A stretch of 64,000 nt of DNA from Bordetella holmesii ATCC 51541 (GCA_000612485.1 CP007494.1:2542001-2606000), one strand, 5' to 3'. Counted from the first letter of the stretch, positions 31,261 to 40,143 are shown. Notes: generated by a model from the letters alone, not told the origin. Translations and numbers: made by a program.

Positions 31261-32499
31261 TCAGCTGTGATAGGCCGATTCACCGTGGCTGGTGACATCC
31301 AGCCCTTCGCGCTCTTGATCTTCCGGTACGCGCAGACCAAACACGGCATTGGCGATTTTGTAGGCAACGAAGGCAACCACACCGGACCAGACGATGGTCA
31401 GCAGGATGCTTTCGAGCTGGACCCAAACTTGGCCCAAAATGAGCGACGTGCTGTCCAGGCCCGGGCCGCCGAGCGCCTTGGCGTTGAACACACCGGTGAG
31501 CAGGGCGCCGATGATGCCGCCCACTCCATGTACGCCAAAGACGTCCAGCGCATCGTCGGCACGCAGCATACGCTTGAGGCCATTGACGCCCCAGACGCAG
31601 ATCACGCCGGCGACCACGCCGATGATGAAGGCGCCCATGGGACCGACCAGACCGGCCGCGGGAGTGATGCCGACCAGGCCCGCGACAGCACCCGAGGCTG
31701 CGCCCAGAACGGAAGGCTTGCCCTTGATGGACCATTCCGTAGCGACCCAGGCCAACACGGCCGCAGCAGTGGCGATCATGGTGTTGAAGAAGGCCAGGGT
31801 GGCCGTTTCGTTGGCGGCCAAGGCCGAACCGGCGTTGAAGCCGAACCAGCCCACCCACAGCAACATCGCGCCGGTATAGGTCATGGGCAGGTTGTGCGGC
31901 TGTATCGCTTCACGGCCGTAGCCCACGCGCTTGCCGATCACGTGGGCACCCACCAGGCCGGCTACGCCAGCGTTGATGTGCACGACGGTACCGCCTGCGA
32001 AGTCTAGCGCCCCATGAGCATTGAGCAGACCAGGGGCCGTCTCGGAGGCAAACCAGACCATGTGTGCGATGGGGATGTAGGCAAACGTGAACCAGATCAC
32101 CGTGAACAGCAGCACCGCCGAGAAGCGAGCGCGTTCGGCAAAGCTGCCGACGATCAGCGCGCAGGTGATGCCCGCGAATGTTGCCTGGAAGGAAGCGAAC
32201 AGCAGCTCGGTCAGCGTGGCCGACATCGCATATTTGCCGTCTGTCACAGTGAACATGCCGGAGAAGAAAGCCCGCGACAGTCCGCCGAAGAAGGCGTTGC
32301 CTTCGGTAAAGGCCAAGGAGTAGCCGTAAATGAACCACAGCACGACGGCCAGCACGAAGGCGCACAACACCTGCATGAGAACCGACAACACGTTCTTGCT
32401 ACGCACCAGGCCACCGTAGAACAGGGCCAAACCCGGCACGGCCATCATCAGCACGAGCAGGGTCGACACCATCAACCAGGAGATATCCGCTTTATCCAT
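31261..32499 (-). CDS. amtB: Ammonium transporter AmtB
   Basis: 412 residues, eleven membrane helices, starting MDKADISWLMVSTLLVLMMA without a cleavable signal. Conserved pieces include GLALFYGGLVRSKNVLS, the first pore His in GTVVHINAGVAGL and the second in DVFGVHGVGGIIGA. It conducts ammonium into the cell and is gated by the PII protein GlnK, whose gene lies 47 bases upstream in the same operon. Confidence 0.95.
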   Translation of the reverse strand: MDKADISWLMVSTLLVLMMAVPGLALFYGGLVRSKNVLSVLMQVLCAFVLAVVLWFIYGYSLAFTEGNAFFGGLSRAFFSGMFTVTDGKYAMSATLTELLFASFQATFAGITCALIVGSFAERARFSAVLLFTVIWFTFAYIPIAHMVWFASETAPGLLNAHGALDFAGGTVVHINAGVAGLVGAHVIGKRVGYGREAIQPHNLPMTYTGAMLLWVGWFGFNAGSALAANETATLAFFNTMIATAAAVLAWVATEWSIKGKPSVLGAASGAVAGLVGITPAAGLVGPMGAFIIGVVAGVICVWGVNGLKRMLRADDALDVFGVHGVGGIIGALLTGVFNAKALGGPGLDSTSLILGQVWVQLESILLTIVWSGVVAFVAYKIANAVFGLRVPEDQEREGLDVTSHGESAYHS

Positions 32500-32546
32500 T
32501 TTTCATGGCTCCAATAGGGTCTTGATTCTTTTTCTTGCGTTCGTTC

Positions 32547-32888
<342 letters not shown>

Positions 32889-32925
32889 TTATTCCTCTCA
32901 TGGTTGCACGTGGGCATGGAGATTG

Positions 32926-32942
32926 AAGCAAGTTCCATGCCA
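32926..32942 (-). promoter_or_regulatory. Sigma-54 (-24/-12) promoter of glnK-amtB
   Basis: On the minus strand the sequence is TGGCATGGAACTTGCTT: a -24 TGGCA and a -12 TTGC, with the invariant GG and GC ten bases apart. It lies 41 bases before the glnK start. The match to TGGCAC-N5-TTGCW has a single mismatch. Confidence 0.8.
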
Positions 32943-33004
32943 CCTTTTCTGTCCCGGTGCCTGGGCGAGGAAACCGCTTTGGGAGGCACCGCCGTTGCGC
33001 GTTG

Positions 33005-33066
33005 GCACCAAAGCAGTGCGTATGTGCGAGCATTTCGCATCAATGCAGTGCGCAAGCTTTGCGCAC
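33005..33066. promoter_or_regulatory. Two NtrC-type binding sites upstream of glnK
   Basis: GCAC-N7-GTGC at 33005-33019 matches the NtrC core dyad. A second, perfect dyad (GTGCGCAA-GCT-TTGCGCAC, 33048-33066) lies 29 bases further out. They sit about 65-125 bases upstream of the sigma-54 promoter, the usual enhancer distance. Confidence 0.65.
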
Positions 33067-33131
33067 CTTGCATGCGGCGATGATGGGTGATGCGGTGCCG
33101 GGGGGCCGTAGAAGTGTTGCAAATTGCTGGG

Positions 33132-34082
33132 CTAGCTGTGAACTGTCAATAGGTTGTATTCGTCCAGGTTGAGTCTGGAGATGGGTACAGCGCGCCCGAT
33201 GCCTTGGTGGGGTCGATGCCAGTTGTAGTGGTGTAGCCAGGATTTCATGGCATCGGCTCGGTGTTGGGAGTTCTGGTAGGTGTGAGCGTAAGCCCACTCA
33301 CGCAAGGCCGACTGGATGAAGCGTTCGGCCTTGCCATTGGTCTGTGGGCGGTAAGGTCGGGTAAAGCGGTGCTTGATGCCCAGCTCATGGCACAGCGCGG
33401 CGAAGGCGCGGCTGCGAAAGGCCGAGCCATTGTCGGTGAGCAAGCGCTGGATGGTCACGCCCAGGCGCTGGTAGTAGGCCACTGCGTCCTTGAGGAACTG
33501 GACGGCGCTGGGGAAGCGCTCGTCGGGGTGGATGTCGGTGAAGGCCACGCGGGCGTGGTCATCGATGGCCACGAAGACGAAGTCCCAGCCGGCCCCCTCA
33601 ACGGTATCGCGTCGGTTGCCCGTGACCCGGTGGCCAGGGCGCTGGATACGTCCCAGCTTCTTGATGTCGATGTGCAGCAGATCGCCGGGGGCCTGATGCT
33701 CGTAGCGCACCACCGGCTCGGCCGGCTCCAGGTCGGCCAGGTGCGACAGACCGGCGCGGGCCAGGACGCGGCTGACGGTGCTGGCTGACACGCCCAGCGC
33801 CTGGGCGATGCGCGCTTGGGTCAGCCGCTTGCGGCGCAGCTCCACGATAGCCAGCGCCTTGGCCGGCGCAATCGCTCGGGGCGAGACCGTCGGGCGCGAG
33901 GACGCATCGGCCAAGCCCGCCTGGCCCTGAGCCAGAAAGCGGCCCAGCCATTTGCGCACAGTCGGCGCGGTGACCCCATAGGCGCGGGCCGCTTCAGGCA
34001 CACAAACTTGATGGGCGATCAATTGCTGGACCATTTCGAGGCGACGTAGGAAGGTCAATCGGGCATGCTTATGGGTGTTCAT
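33132..34082 (-). CDS. IS481 transposase
   Basis: 316 residues starting MNTHKHARLTFLRRLEMVQQ. A winged HTH (AARAYGVTAPTVRKWLGRFL, ALGVSASTVSRVLARAGL) precedes the DDE core (HIDIKKLGRI, LLTDNGSAFRS, TNGKAERFIQSALREW). The stop codon TAG is not inside the element: it is read from the duplicated CTAG target, so the last residue before it comes from the junction. The protein matches the Bordetella IS481 transposase as I recall it. Confidence 0.93.
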   Translation of the reverse strand: MNTHKHARLTFLRRLEMVQQLIAHQVCVPEAARAYGVTAPTVRKWLGRFLAQGQAGLADASSRPTVSPRAIAPAKALAIVELRRKRLTQARIAQALGVSASTVSRVLARAGLSHLADLEPAEPVVRYEHQAPGDLLHIDIKKLGRIQRPGHRVTGNRRDTVEGAGWDFVFVAIDDHARVAFTDIHPDERFPSAVQFLKDAVAYYQRLGVTIQRLLTDNGSAFRSRAFAALCHELGIKHRFTRPYRPQTNGKAERFIQSALREWAYAHTYQNSQHRADAMKSWLHHYNWHRPHQGIGRAVPISRLNLDEYNLLTVHS

Positions 34083-34180
34083 CCGGCCGGGCTCCTTGAG
34101 TGAACTGGGGGGTTGGCGATTTCCAGTTTCTCAAATCCGGTTCGGATGAACCATGCATACAACCTATTGAATCTTCACAG
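33136..34180 (-). mobile_element. IS481 insertion sequence
   Basis: 1045 bp between inverted ends CTGTGAA...TTCACAG (left CTGTGAACTGTCAATAGGTT, right complement CTGTGAAGATTCAATAGGTT). CTAG is duplicated on both sides (33132-33135 and 34181-34184), the palindromic target known for IS481. The wider context is GCTAGC on the left and GCTAGA on the right. It lies between glnK and ubiK, next to the tandem IS1001-like copies. Confidence 0.93.
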
Positions 34181-34184
34181 CTAG

Positions 34185-34566
34185 ATGGCGCAGCGCGTCG
34201 GTGGATGGCTGGCGGGCTGGCGCCCCGCGTTGGCCTGCCGGAGCCTTGCTGGCCGGGTCAGGCGCCTTGGCGGGGTGGTGGCCAGCATGGCAGCGGATAC
34301 CACGTAGATGCCCATCGGCCGGCATGCTTTGTCATGTTTGAAACGCCGGATTACAGCTAGTCGCTTGTTGCGGGGCCGTAGCTAATGAAGAATCAATTCA
34401 GTGCGGGCCCTGCAACAGGCCCGCCTCGGTGTGAAGGTCGCGGCAATCGGTTTTCGCACCGTCATGTGGGCCGGTCTAGGGCGGCTGGCCCGGAGTCGCC
34501 GCTTTGGCGATGCCGTTTTTCTCCTGTGCTTTGAAAGGCGGCGCCGTCTCCGGGCCGCTTTTTTTT
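34185..34566. other. Gap between IS481 and IS1001-like copy 1, with a terminator-like structure
   Basis: About 380 bases without a recognisable gene; short frames exist (34401-34583 plus) but are not family-like. It holds a compact hairpin (GCGGGCC/GGCCCGC, about 34404-34424) and a large stem GGCCCGGAG (34488-34496) with CTCCGGGCC (34548-34556), followed by eight Ts at 34559-34566. The latter looks like a rho-independent terminator for a plus-strand gene that is no longer present; the T-run is the IS1001-like target. Confidence 0.55.
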
Positions 34567-34611
34567 GGTTCATCGCGGAATAGCGTGGAGCCGTGCTTGA
34601 TTGCCGTTACG

Positions 34612-34639
34612 CTTGATCCTTGATTTTTCAAGGATCAAG
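34612..34639 (+). repeat. 12-bp perfect hairpin in the IS1001-like leader (also at 35926-35953)
   Basis: CTTGATCCTTGA, loop TTTT, then the exact complement, ending ten bases before the transposase start. The second copy has the same structure. In an RNA entering from outside the element it would fold and hide the start region, a device known from IS10/IS50 to curb impinging transcription; the role here is inferred. Confidence 0.7.
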
Positions 34640-34648
34640 GCCGGGATC

Positions 34649-35869
34649 ATGCTGGACCGCAAGACGATCGAGAGGTTGGGTGGGTGGGAAGGTTATCGGG
34701 TGGAGCGGGTCGTGTGGCCTGAAGGTGAGAGCCGGACGGTCACGATTTACCTGAAGCCTTCAGCGCGAACGATGCACTGCGAGCACTGCGGCAACCGATG
34801 TCGGCAGGTGCATGAGACGACCACGCGCCGGGTGCGGGATCTGCCGCTAATGGCGCTGCGAGTGACGCTGGTAGTGCCGCGTCGGCGGGTCTGGTGCGAG
34901 CAGTGCGGTGGACCGCATCTGGAGAGGCTGAGCTGGCTGGGCCGTTACCAGCGAGTGACCGACCGGCTGGCCGAGGCGGTCAGCCAGTTGCTTGAGTCCA
35001 GCAACATTCTGGCCGTGGCGCGCTTCTTCCAACTGGGTTGGCACACGGTCAAGGCGCTGGACAAGGCCCTGCTGCGACGGGCGATCCAAGAGCCGGACTG
35101 GAGTCAGATCCACTACCTAGCGATGGACGAGTTCGCTCTACACAAGGGCCATCGTTATGCCACGGTCGTTGTCGATCCGATCCGCCGTCAGGTGCTATGG
35201 ATCGGTGATGGCCGCTCGCGCGAGACGGCCAGAGCCTTCTTCGAACAACTGCCAACTGGGGTTGCCCAGCAGATCCGGGCCGTAGCGATCGACATGACGA
35301 CGGCCTATGAGCTGGAGATCCAGGCCAACTGCCCCAACGCCGAGATCGTCTACGACCTGTTCCACGTCGTGGCCAAGTACGGCCGTGAAGTGATAGACCG
35401 GGTGCGTGTAGACCAAGCGAACCAGTTGCGGCACGACAAGCCGGCCCGCCGGGTGATCAAGTCCAGTCGCTGGCTACTGCTGCGCAATCGCAAAAACCTC
35501 GATCCGTGCCAATCGGTAAAGTTGGACGAGTTGCTCCAGGCCAACCAGCCCTTGCTCACCGCTTATCTGATGCGCGATGAGCTCAAACAGCTGTGGTTCT
35601 ACCAACACCCCGGCTACGCCCGCCAGGCATGGGATCACTGGCTGCAACAGGCTCAGGGCAGCGGCATCGCCGCCTTGGCTCACTTCGCGCTCAAGCTAAA
35701 AGCCTATCTGCACGGGATTCTGTCTCGCTGTCGCCACCGGCTCAACACCAGCATCGTCGAGGGCATCAACAACACCATCAAAGTCATCAAGCGCCGCGCC
35801 TACGGCTACCGCGATCAGGAGTACTTCTTCCTCAAGATCCGGTCTGCATTCCCCGGTATTCCTCGATGA
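34649..35869 (+). CDS. IS1001-like transposase (ISL3 family), copy 1
   Basis: 406 residues starting MLDRKTIERLGGWEGYRVER. An N-terminal zinc-finger region (CEHCGNRCRQVHET, CEQCGGPHLERL) and an HTH precede the catalytic core, with Asp in YLAMDEFALHKGHRYATVV, Asp in AVAIDMTTAYELEIQ and the C-terminal Glu in LNTSIVEGINNTIKVIKRRA. I use this ATG, after GGG and the leader hairpin, since upstream residues are read through the hairpin. It differs from copy 2 by Gln at the QQAQGSG site. Confidence 0.93.
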   Translation: MLDRKTIERLGGWEGYRVERVVWPEGESRTVTIYLKPSARTMHCEHCGNRCRQVHETTTRRVRDLPLMALRVTLVVPRRRVWCEQCGGPHLERLSWLGRYQRVTDRLAEAVSQLLESSNILAVARFFQLGWHTVKALDKALLRRAIQEPDWSQIHYLAMDEFALHKGHRYATVVVDPIRRQVLWIGDGRSRETARAFFEQLPTGVAQQIRAVAIDMTTAYELEIQANCPNAEIVYDLFHVVAKYGREVIDRVRVDQANQLRHDKPARRVIKSSRWLLLRNRKNLDPCQSVKLDELLQANQPLLTAYLMRDELKQLWFYQHPGYARQAWDHWLQQAQGSGIAALAHFALKLKAYLHGILSRCRHRLNTSIVEGINNTIKVIKRRAYGYRDQEYFFLKIRSAFPGIPR

Positions 35870-35880
35870 ACCTTTTTTTT

Positions 35881-37186
35881 GGTTCATCGCGGAATAGCGT
35901 GGAGCCGTGCTTGATTGCCGTTACGCTTGATCCTTGATTTTTCAAGGATCAAGGCCGGGATCATGCTGGACCGCAAGACGATCGAGAGGTTGGGTGGGTG
36001 GGAAGGTTATCGGGTGGAGCGGGTCGTGTGGCCTGAAGGTGAGAGCCGGACGGTCACGATTTACCTGAAGCCTTCAGCGCGAACGATGCACTGCGAGCAC
36101 TGCGGCAACCGATGTCGGCAGGTGCATGAGACGACCACGCGCCGGGTGCGGGATCTGCCGCTAATGGCGCTGCGAGTGACGCTGGTAGTGCCGCGTCGGC
36201 GGGTCTGGTGCGAGCAGTGCGGTGGACCGCATCTGGAGAGGCTGAGCTGGCTGGGCCGTTACCAGCGAGTGACCGACCGGCTGGCCGAGGCGGTCAGCCA
36301 GTTGCTTGAGTCCAGCAACATTCTGGCCGTGGCGCGCTTCTTCCAACTGGGTTGGCACACGGTCAAGGCGCTGGACAAGGCCCTGCTGCGACGGGCGATC
36401 CAAGAGCCGGACTGGAGCCAGATCCACTACCTAGCGATGGACGAGTTCGCTCTACACAAGGGCCATCGTTATGCCACGGTCGTTGTCGATCCGATCCGCC
36501 GTCAGGTGCTATGGATCGGTGATGGCCGCTCGCGCGAGACGGCCAGAGCCTTCTTCGAACAACTGCCAACTGGGGTTGCCCAGCAGATCCGGGCCGTAGC
36601 GATCGACATGACGACGGCCTATGAGCTGGAGATCCAGGCCAACTGCCCCAACGCCGAGATCGTCTACGACCTGTTCCACGTCGTGGCCAAGTACGGCCGT
36701 GAAGTGATAGACCGGGTGCGTGTAGACCAAGCGAACCAGTTGCGGCACGACAAGCCGGCCCGCCGGGTGATCAAGTCCAGTCGCTGGCTACTGCTGCGCA
36801 ATCGCAAAAACCTCGATCCGTGCCAATCGGTAAAGTTGGACGAGTTGCTCCAGGCCAACCAGCCCTTGCTCACCGCTTATCTGATGCGCGATGAGCTCAA
36901 ACAGCTGTGGTTCTACCAACACCCCGGCTACGCCCGCCAGGCATGGGATCACTGGCTGCAACAGGCTCGGGGCAGCGGCATCGCCGCCTTGGCTCACTTC
37001 GCGCTCAAGCTAAAAGCCTATCTGCACGGGATTCTGTCTCGCTGTCGCCACCGGCTCAACACCAGCATCGTCGAGGGCATCAACAACACCATCAAAGTCA
37101 TCAAGCGCCGCGCCTACGGCTACCGCGATCAGGAGTACTTCTTCCTCAAGATCCGGTCTGCATTCCCCGGTATTCCTCGATGAACC
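35881..37186 (+). mobile_element. IS1001-like element (ISL3 family), copy 2
   Basis: 1306 bp, same orientation as copy 1 and separated from it only by the T8 at 35873-35880. On the right it is followed by ATTTTTTT, one base off the T8. I found two differences from copy 1: T35104 versus C36418 (silent) and A35655 versus G36969 (Gln to Arg). The right end is 57 bases from the ubiK start. Confidence 0.93.
35963..37183 (+). CDS. IS1001-like transposase (ISL3 family), copy 2
   Basis: 406 residues, identical to copy 1 except for Arg in QQARGSG. Same zinc-finger, HTH and DDE features, same hairpin in front (35926-35953). Both copies look functional, so this strain should have active ISL3-type transposase. 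Confidence 0.93.
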   Translation: MLDRKTIERLGGWEGYRVERVVWPEGESRTVTIYLKPSARTMHCEHCGNRCRQVHETTTRRVRDLPLMALRVTLVVPRRRVWCEQCGGPHLERLSWLGRYQRVTDRLAEAVSQLLESSNILAVARFFQLGWHTVKALDKALLRRAIQEPDWSQIHYLAMDEFALHKGHRYATVVVDPIRRQVLWIGDGRSRETARAFFEQLPTGVAQQIRAVAIDMTTAYELEIQANCPNAEIVYDLFHVVAKYGREVIDRVRVDQANQLRHDKPARRVIKSSRWLLLRNRKNLDPCQSVKLDELLQANQPLLTAYLMRDELKQLWFYQHPGYARQAWDHWLQQARGSGIAALAHFALKLKAYLHGILSRCRHRLNTSIVEGINNTIKVIKRRAYGYRDQEYFFLKIRSAFPGIPR

Positions 37187-37242
37187 ATTTTTTTCGCCTG
37201 GAGGTCTTACACTCCGGGTATGACTGTTTCAATGAGGGCACT

Positions 37243-37506
37243 ATGAACCGTACCCAATGGATGGAAGACCTGCAGAAGAATGTATCGGACCTCATCGCCC
37301 GCAGCCCTGCTGCGGACGTGGAGCGAAATGTGCGCGCAATGCTGACCCAGGGGTTTGCTCGCCTAGACCTCATCACGCGTGAAGAGTTCGACGTGCAGAC
37401 CGAGTTGCTGGCGCGCGCCCGCACGCGCATCGACCAATTGTCGGCCCAGCTCCAGCAACTGGAGGCGCGGGTCAATACGCTGGCCGGCGAAGCGCCCCGC
37501 GAATAA
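37243..37506 (+). CDS. ubiK: Ubiquinone biosynthesis accessory factor UbiK (BMFP domain)
   Basis: 87 residues: MNRTQWMEDLQKNVSDLIAR, then a C-terminal coiled coil (LLARARTRIDQLSAQLQQLEARVNTL) typical of the YqiC/UbiK BMFP family, a trimeric membrane-associated helper for ubiquinone synthesis. A -10-like TACACT lies at 37208-37213, and copy 2 of the IS ends at 37186, about where the -35 would be, so expression may now use IS sequence. comM follows 121 bases downstream. Confidence 0.88.
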   Translation: MNRTQWMEDLQKNVSDLIARSPAADVERNVRAMLTQGFARLDLITREEFDVQTELLARARTRIDQLSAQLQQLEARVNTLAGEAPRE

Positions 37507-37627
37507 ACCACTGAGCGGGGGCGGGCAGGGCGCTGTCTTGCGGTAACTCGCAAGGGAGAGCGGCAGCGCGGCGCGGTGCCATACTCCGCCAGCACGCGGC
37601 AGACTGGTGGTTTTGCCCGTTTGCCTC

Positions 37628-39126
37628 ATGTCGCTCGCCATGCTCAACAGCCGAGCCCTTGCTGGCCTGCAGACGCCGTCGGTGCGTGTCGAGGCTCATC
37701 TGGGGCCGGCCTGCCTGCTTTCAGTATTGTCGGTCTGCCTGATCTCGAAGTGCGCGAGAGCCGCGAGCGGGTGCGGGCGGCCATCGTCAACAGCGGGTTC
37801 GAGTTTCCTGCGGGGCGGGTGACGATCAATCTGTCGCCGGGCGATCTTCCCAAGGCGTCGTCACGCTTCGATCTGCCAATTGCCTTGTGCATCCTCATGG
37901 CGTCCGGCCAGGTCGCTCCCGCCCAGGCAACCGATGGGCTGGTGCTGGTCGGCGAATTGTCCTTATCAGGTGCTCTGGTGCCCGTTGCCGATGCTCTTGC
38001 GCTCGCGCTCGGAGTCGCACGAGCCCCCGAGGCTGCGGTGCTCATTTTGCCCGAGGCCAGCGCCGCGCAGGCGGCCCGTGTGCCAGGGTTGAAGGTTTTG
38101 GCGGCCAGAGGGCTCGCCGAGGTTGCCGCGCATCTGGCTGGGCTGGCCGAGCTGCCCGTGGCCCAGGCCGCCGCCCGCCCGCCGCTTGTCGCCGGGCCTT
38201 GCCTGTCCGACGTTCGTGGTCAGCCGCTCGCGCGCCGAGCTCTGGAGATCGCCGCTGCCGGTGGGCACAGCCTGCTGATGTGCGGCCCGCCCGGTGCGGG
38301 CAAAAGCATGCTGGCGCAACGGCTGCCCGGGTTGTTGCCGGCGCTGGACGATGCCGCGGCATTGGAGGCCGCGGCAATCGCCCGTCTGGCGGGGTTGGCG
38401 GATCCGCCTTTCGGCTTGCCGCCGTTTCGGTCGCCGCATCACGGGGCCACCGCTGCCGCGCTCGTGGGTGGGGGGTCGCCACCCAGGCCGGGAGAAATCT
38501 CGCTGGCTCACCAAGGAGTGTTGTTTCTGGATGAGCTGCCCGAATTCGAGCGCCGCGCCCTGCAAGCCCTGCGCGAGCCGCTGGAGTCCGGTGAGGTCAG
38601 CCTATCGCGCGCGTCGGGGCGATTGTGTTTTCCCGCGCGGTTTCAACTGGTGGCGGCCATGAATCCTTGCCCCTGCGGCTGGCGTGGTCATCCGACCCGG
38701 GCATGCCGCTGTTCGCCGCAGCAGGTTGCTCGCTACGGCGAGCGCATAGGCGGGCCGCTGCGTGACCGTATTGATTTGCATCTCTGGTTGCCGGCGGTCG
38801 ACCCGGATTGCCTGGGTGGCCCGTCCGGGGAGGCCTCCAGCGTGATCCGCGAGCGGGTGCACGCTTGCCGCCGTGTGCAATGGCAGCGGCAGGCTTGCCT
38901 CAATGCACAGTTGCAAGGCGAGGCGCTGGTCCGGCATGCCGGGCTGGACGACGGTACGCGAAAGTGGTTCGTGCAGGCCATGCGACGTCTGGGCGGCTCG
39001 GCGCGTGCCAGTCAAAGGGTGTTGCGGGTAGCTCGCAGCGTGGCCGACTTGGCTGGCGACGGCCGGATAGGACGGCGGCATCTGGCCGAAGCGTTGCAGT
39101 TTCGGGATCTGGGCAAGGCCGCCTGA
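37628..39126 (+). pseudogene. comM: YifB/ComM family Mg-chelatase-like AAA ATPase, one frameshift
   Basis: The first 23 codons read MSLAMLNSRALAGLQTPSVR-VEAHLG, and after a frame change near 37697 the protein continues GLPAFSIVGLPDLEVRESRERVRAAI, the ComM pattern VEVHLGPGLPAF; GGGCC appears to have lost a G. The rest is one frame with an N-terminal LonC-like fold, Walker A GPPGAGKSMLA, Walker B GVLFLDELPEF and a C-terminal helical lid. ComM is a branch-migration helicase used in natural transformation. The frame-shifted form would lose the whole enzyme. A sequence error is a fair alternative. Confidence 0.85.
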
Positions 39127-39199
39127 CAAATGCGGGCGCATAAAAAGACGCTCGGCCATCCCTAGTCTTGCGTTCATTGTGGCATTTGGGCAAAGCAAC

Positions 39200-39229
39200 T
39201 CGACAAGTCCTGGGAAATCGCCATATAAT
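39200..39229 (+). promoter_or_regulatory. Sigma-70 promoter of the rpmI-rplT-pheST block
   Basis: TCGACA (39200-39205), 18-base spacer, perfect TATAAT (39224-39229). Transcription would start near 39236, giving a leader of about 310 bases before rpmI. Confidence 0.75.
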
Positions 39230-39546
39230 CAAAGGCTTTCCGGTATTTGCCTTGCGCACTTTTGATCTGGGTTGCGTTGTCGCCCGTTTTTGGTGTGGGT
39301 GGCAACGCTTTGCGGCAGTGGATTGTCGACGTGTCGACAAACGCTTCCCAGGGTAAAAAAACCAGCGGCAATCGTGGTCGTTGCCATGAAAATGGCAGCA
39401 GCCCTAAACGGGCAGCAATGTCTGGCCGCAGGGATACGTCGGAAAACAAAGAAGTGGCGCAGGTTTGCCAAGCGTCGGGTCGAAGCCTCTTGGGCGGCTC
39501 GAACACCTGTTGTCATGTACATCAACAAACTGTTTTAGGAATCATC
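39230..39546 (+). promoter_or_regulatory. Long untranslated leader of rpmI, with palindrome
   Basis: About 310 bases with no convincing gene; open frames here (39272-39538 plus, for example) are not family-like. A perfect 18-bp dyad (TTGTCGAC-GT-GTCGACAA, 39323-39340) stands out. The usual upstream gene infC is absent. The leader could hold the L20-binding autoregulatory structure known for rpmI-rplT operons, but I cannot identify it by eye. Confidence 0.45.
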
Positions 39547-39744
39547 ATGCCCAAGATGAAGACCAAGAAAAGCGCTGCCAAGCGCTTTCAGGTCCGCGGC
39601 AGCGGCTCCATCAAGCGCGGTCAGGCATTCAAGCGTCACATCCTGACCAAGAAGACCACCAAGAACAAGCGCCAACTGCGCGGTTCGGCTGCGGTCCATG
39701 AAACCAACATCGCCTCCGTCAAGGCGATGATGCCTTTCGCTTGA
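39547..39744 (+). CDS. rpmI: 50S ribosomal protein L35
   Basis: 65 residues, [20 protein letters not shown]...[18 protein letters not shown], the standard L35 sequence. Small, very basic protein of the large subunit. rplT follows 15 bases downstream in the same operon. Confidence 0.97.
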   Translation: MPKMKTKKSAAKRFQVRGSGSIKRGQAFKRHILTKKTTKNKRQLRGSAAVHETNIASVKAMMPFA

Positions 39745-39759
39745 TAAGGGAGATCTACT

Positions 39760-40119
39760 ATGCCTCGCGTTAAACGTGGCGTTACCGCCCGTGCCCGTCA
39801 CAAGAAAGTCATCTCCGCCGCCAAGGGTTACCGCGGCCGTCGTGGCAACGTATTCCGCATTGCCAAGCAAGCGGTCATGCGTGCAGGTCAATACGCCTAT
39901 CGTGACCGTCGCAACAAGAAGCGTACCTTCCGCGCTCTGTGGATCACCCGTATCAACGCCGCTGTGTGTGAACAGGGTCTGAGCTACAGCGTGTTCATCG
40001 CCGGTCTGAAAAAGGCTGCGATCGAACTCGACCGCAAGGTGCTGGCCGATCTGGCCGTGCGCGACAAGGCCGGCTTTGCCGCCATCGTGCAACAAGCCAA
40101 GGCTGCGTTGGCTGCCTGA
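39760..40119 (+). CDS. rplT: 50S ribosomal protein L20
   Basis: 119 residues, [20 protein letters not shown]...[19 protein letters not shown], standard L20. Needed for early 50S assembly; in many bacteria L20 also represses its own operon by binding the leader. A strong hairpin separates it from pheS. Confidence 0.97.
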   Translation: MPRVKRGVTARARHKKVISAAKGYRGRRGNVFRIAKQAVMRAGQYAYRDRRNKKRTFRALWITRINAAVCEQGLSYSVFIAGLKKAAIELDRKVLADLAVRDKAGFAAIVQQAKAALAA

Positions 40120-40143
40120 TCGCGTCATTCATCGCGGATCGCT

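Larger units (their letters stand above)
34567..35872 (+). mobile_element. IS1001-like element (ISL3 family), copy 1
   Basis: 1306 bp with inverted ends of about 24 bp (GGTTCATCG-GGAATA; right complement GGTTCATCGAGGAATA). Eight Ts flank it on both sides (34559-34566 and 35873-35880), an 8-bp target duplication. It is followed directly, after the T8, by a second nearly identical copy in the same orientation. One transposase gene. Confidence 0.93.

Noticed and set aside
31102..32007. Long plus-strand frame antisense to amtB
   Set aside because: No family-like sequence; the opposite strand is a full-length AmtB.
34401..34583. Small Arg-rich plus-strand frame before IS1001-like copy 1
   Set aside because: It runs through the terminator stem and into the IS end, so it cannot be an original gene.
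34559..37194. CRISPR array or other short tandem repeat
   Set aside because: The repeat unit is a 1.3-kb transposase-encoding element; no short direct repeats with spacers were seen anywhere in the window.
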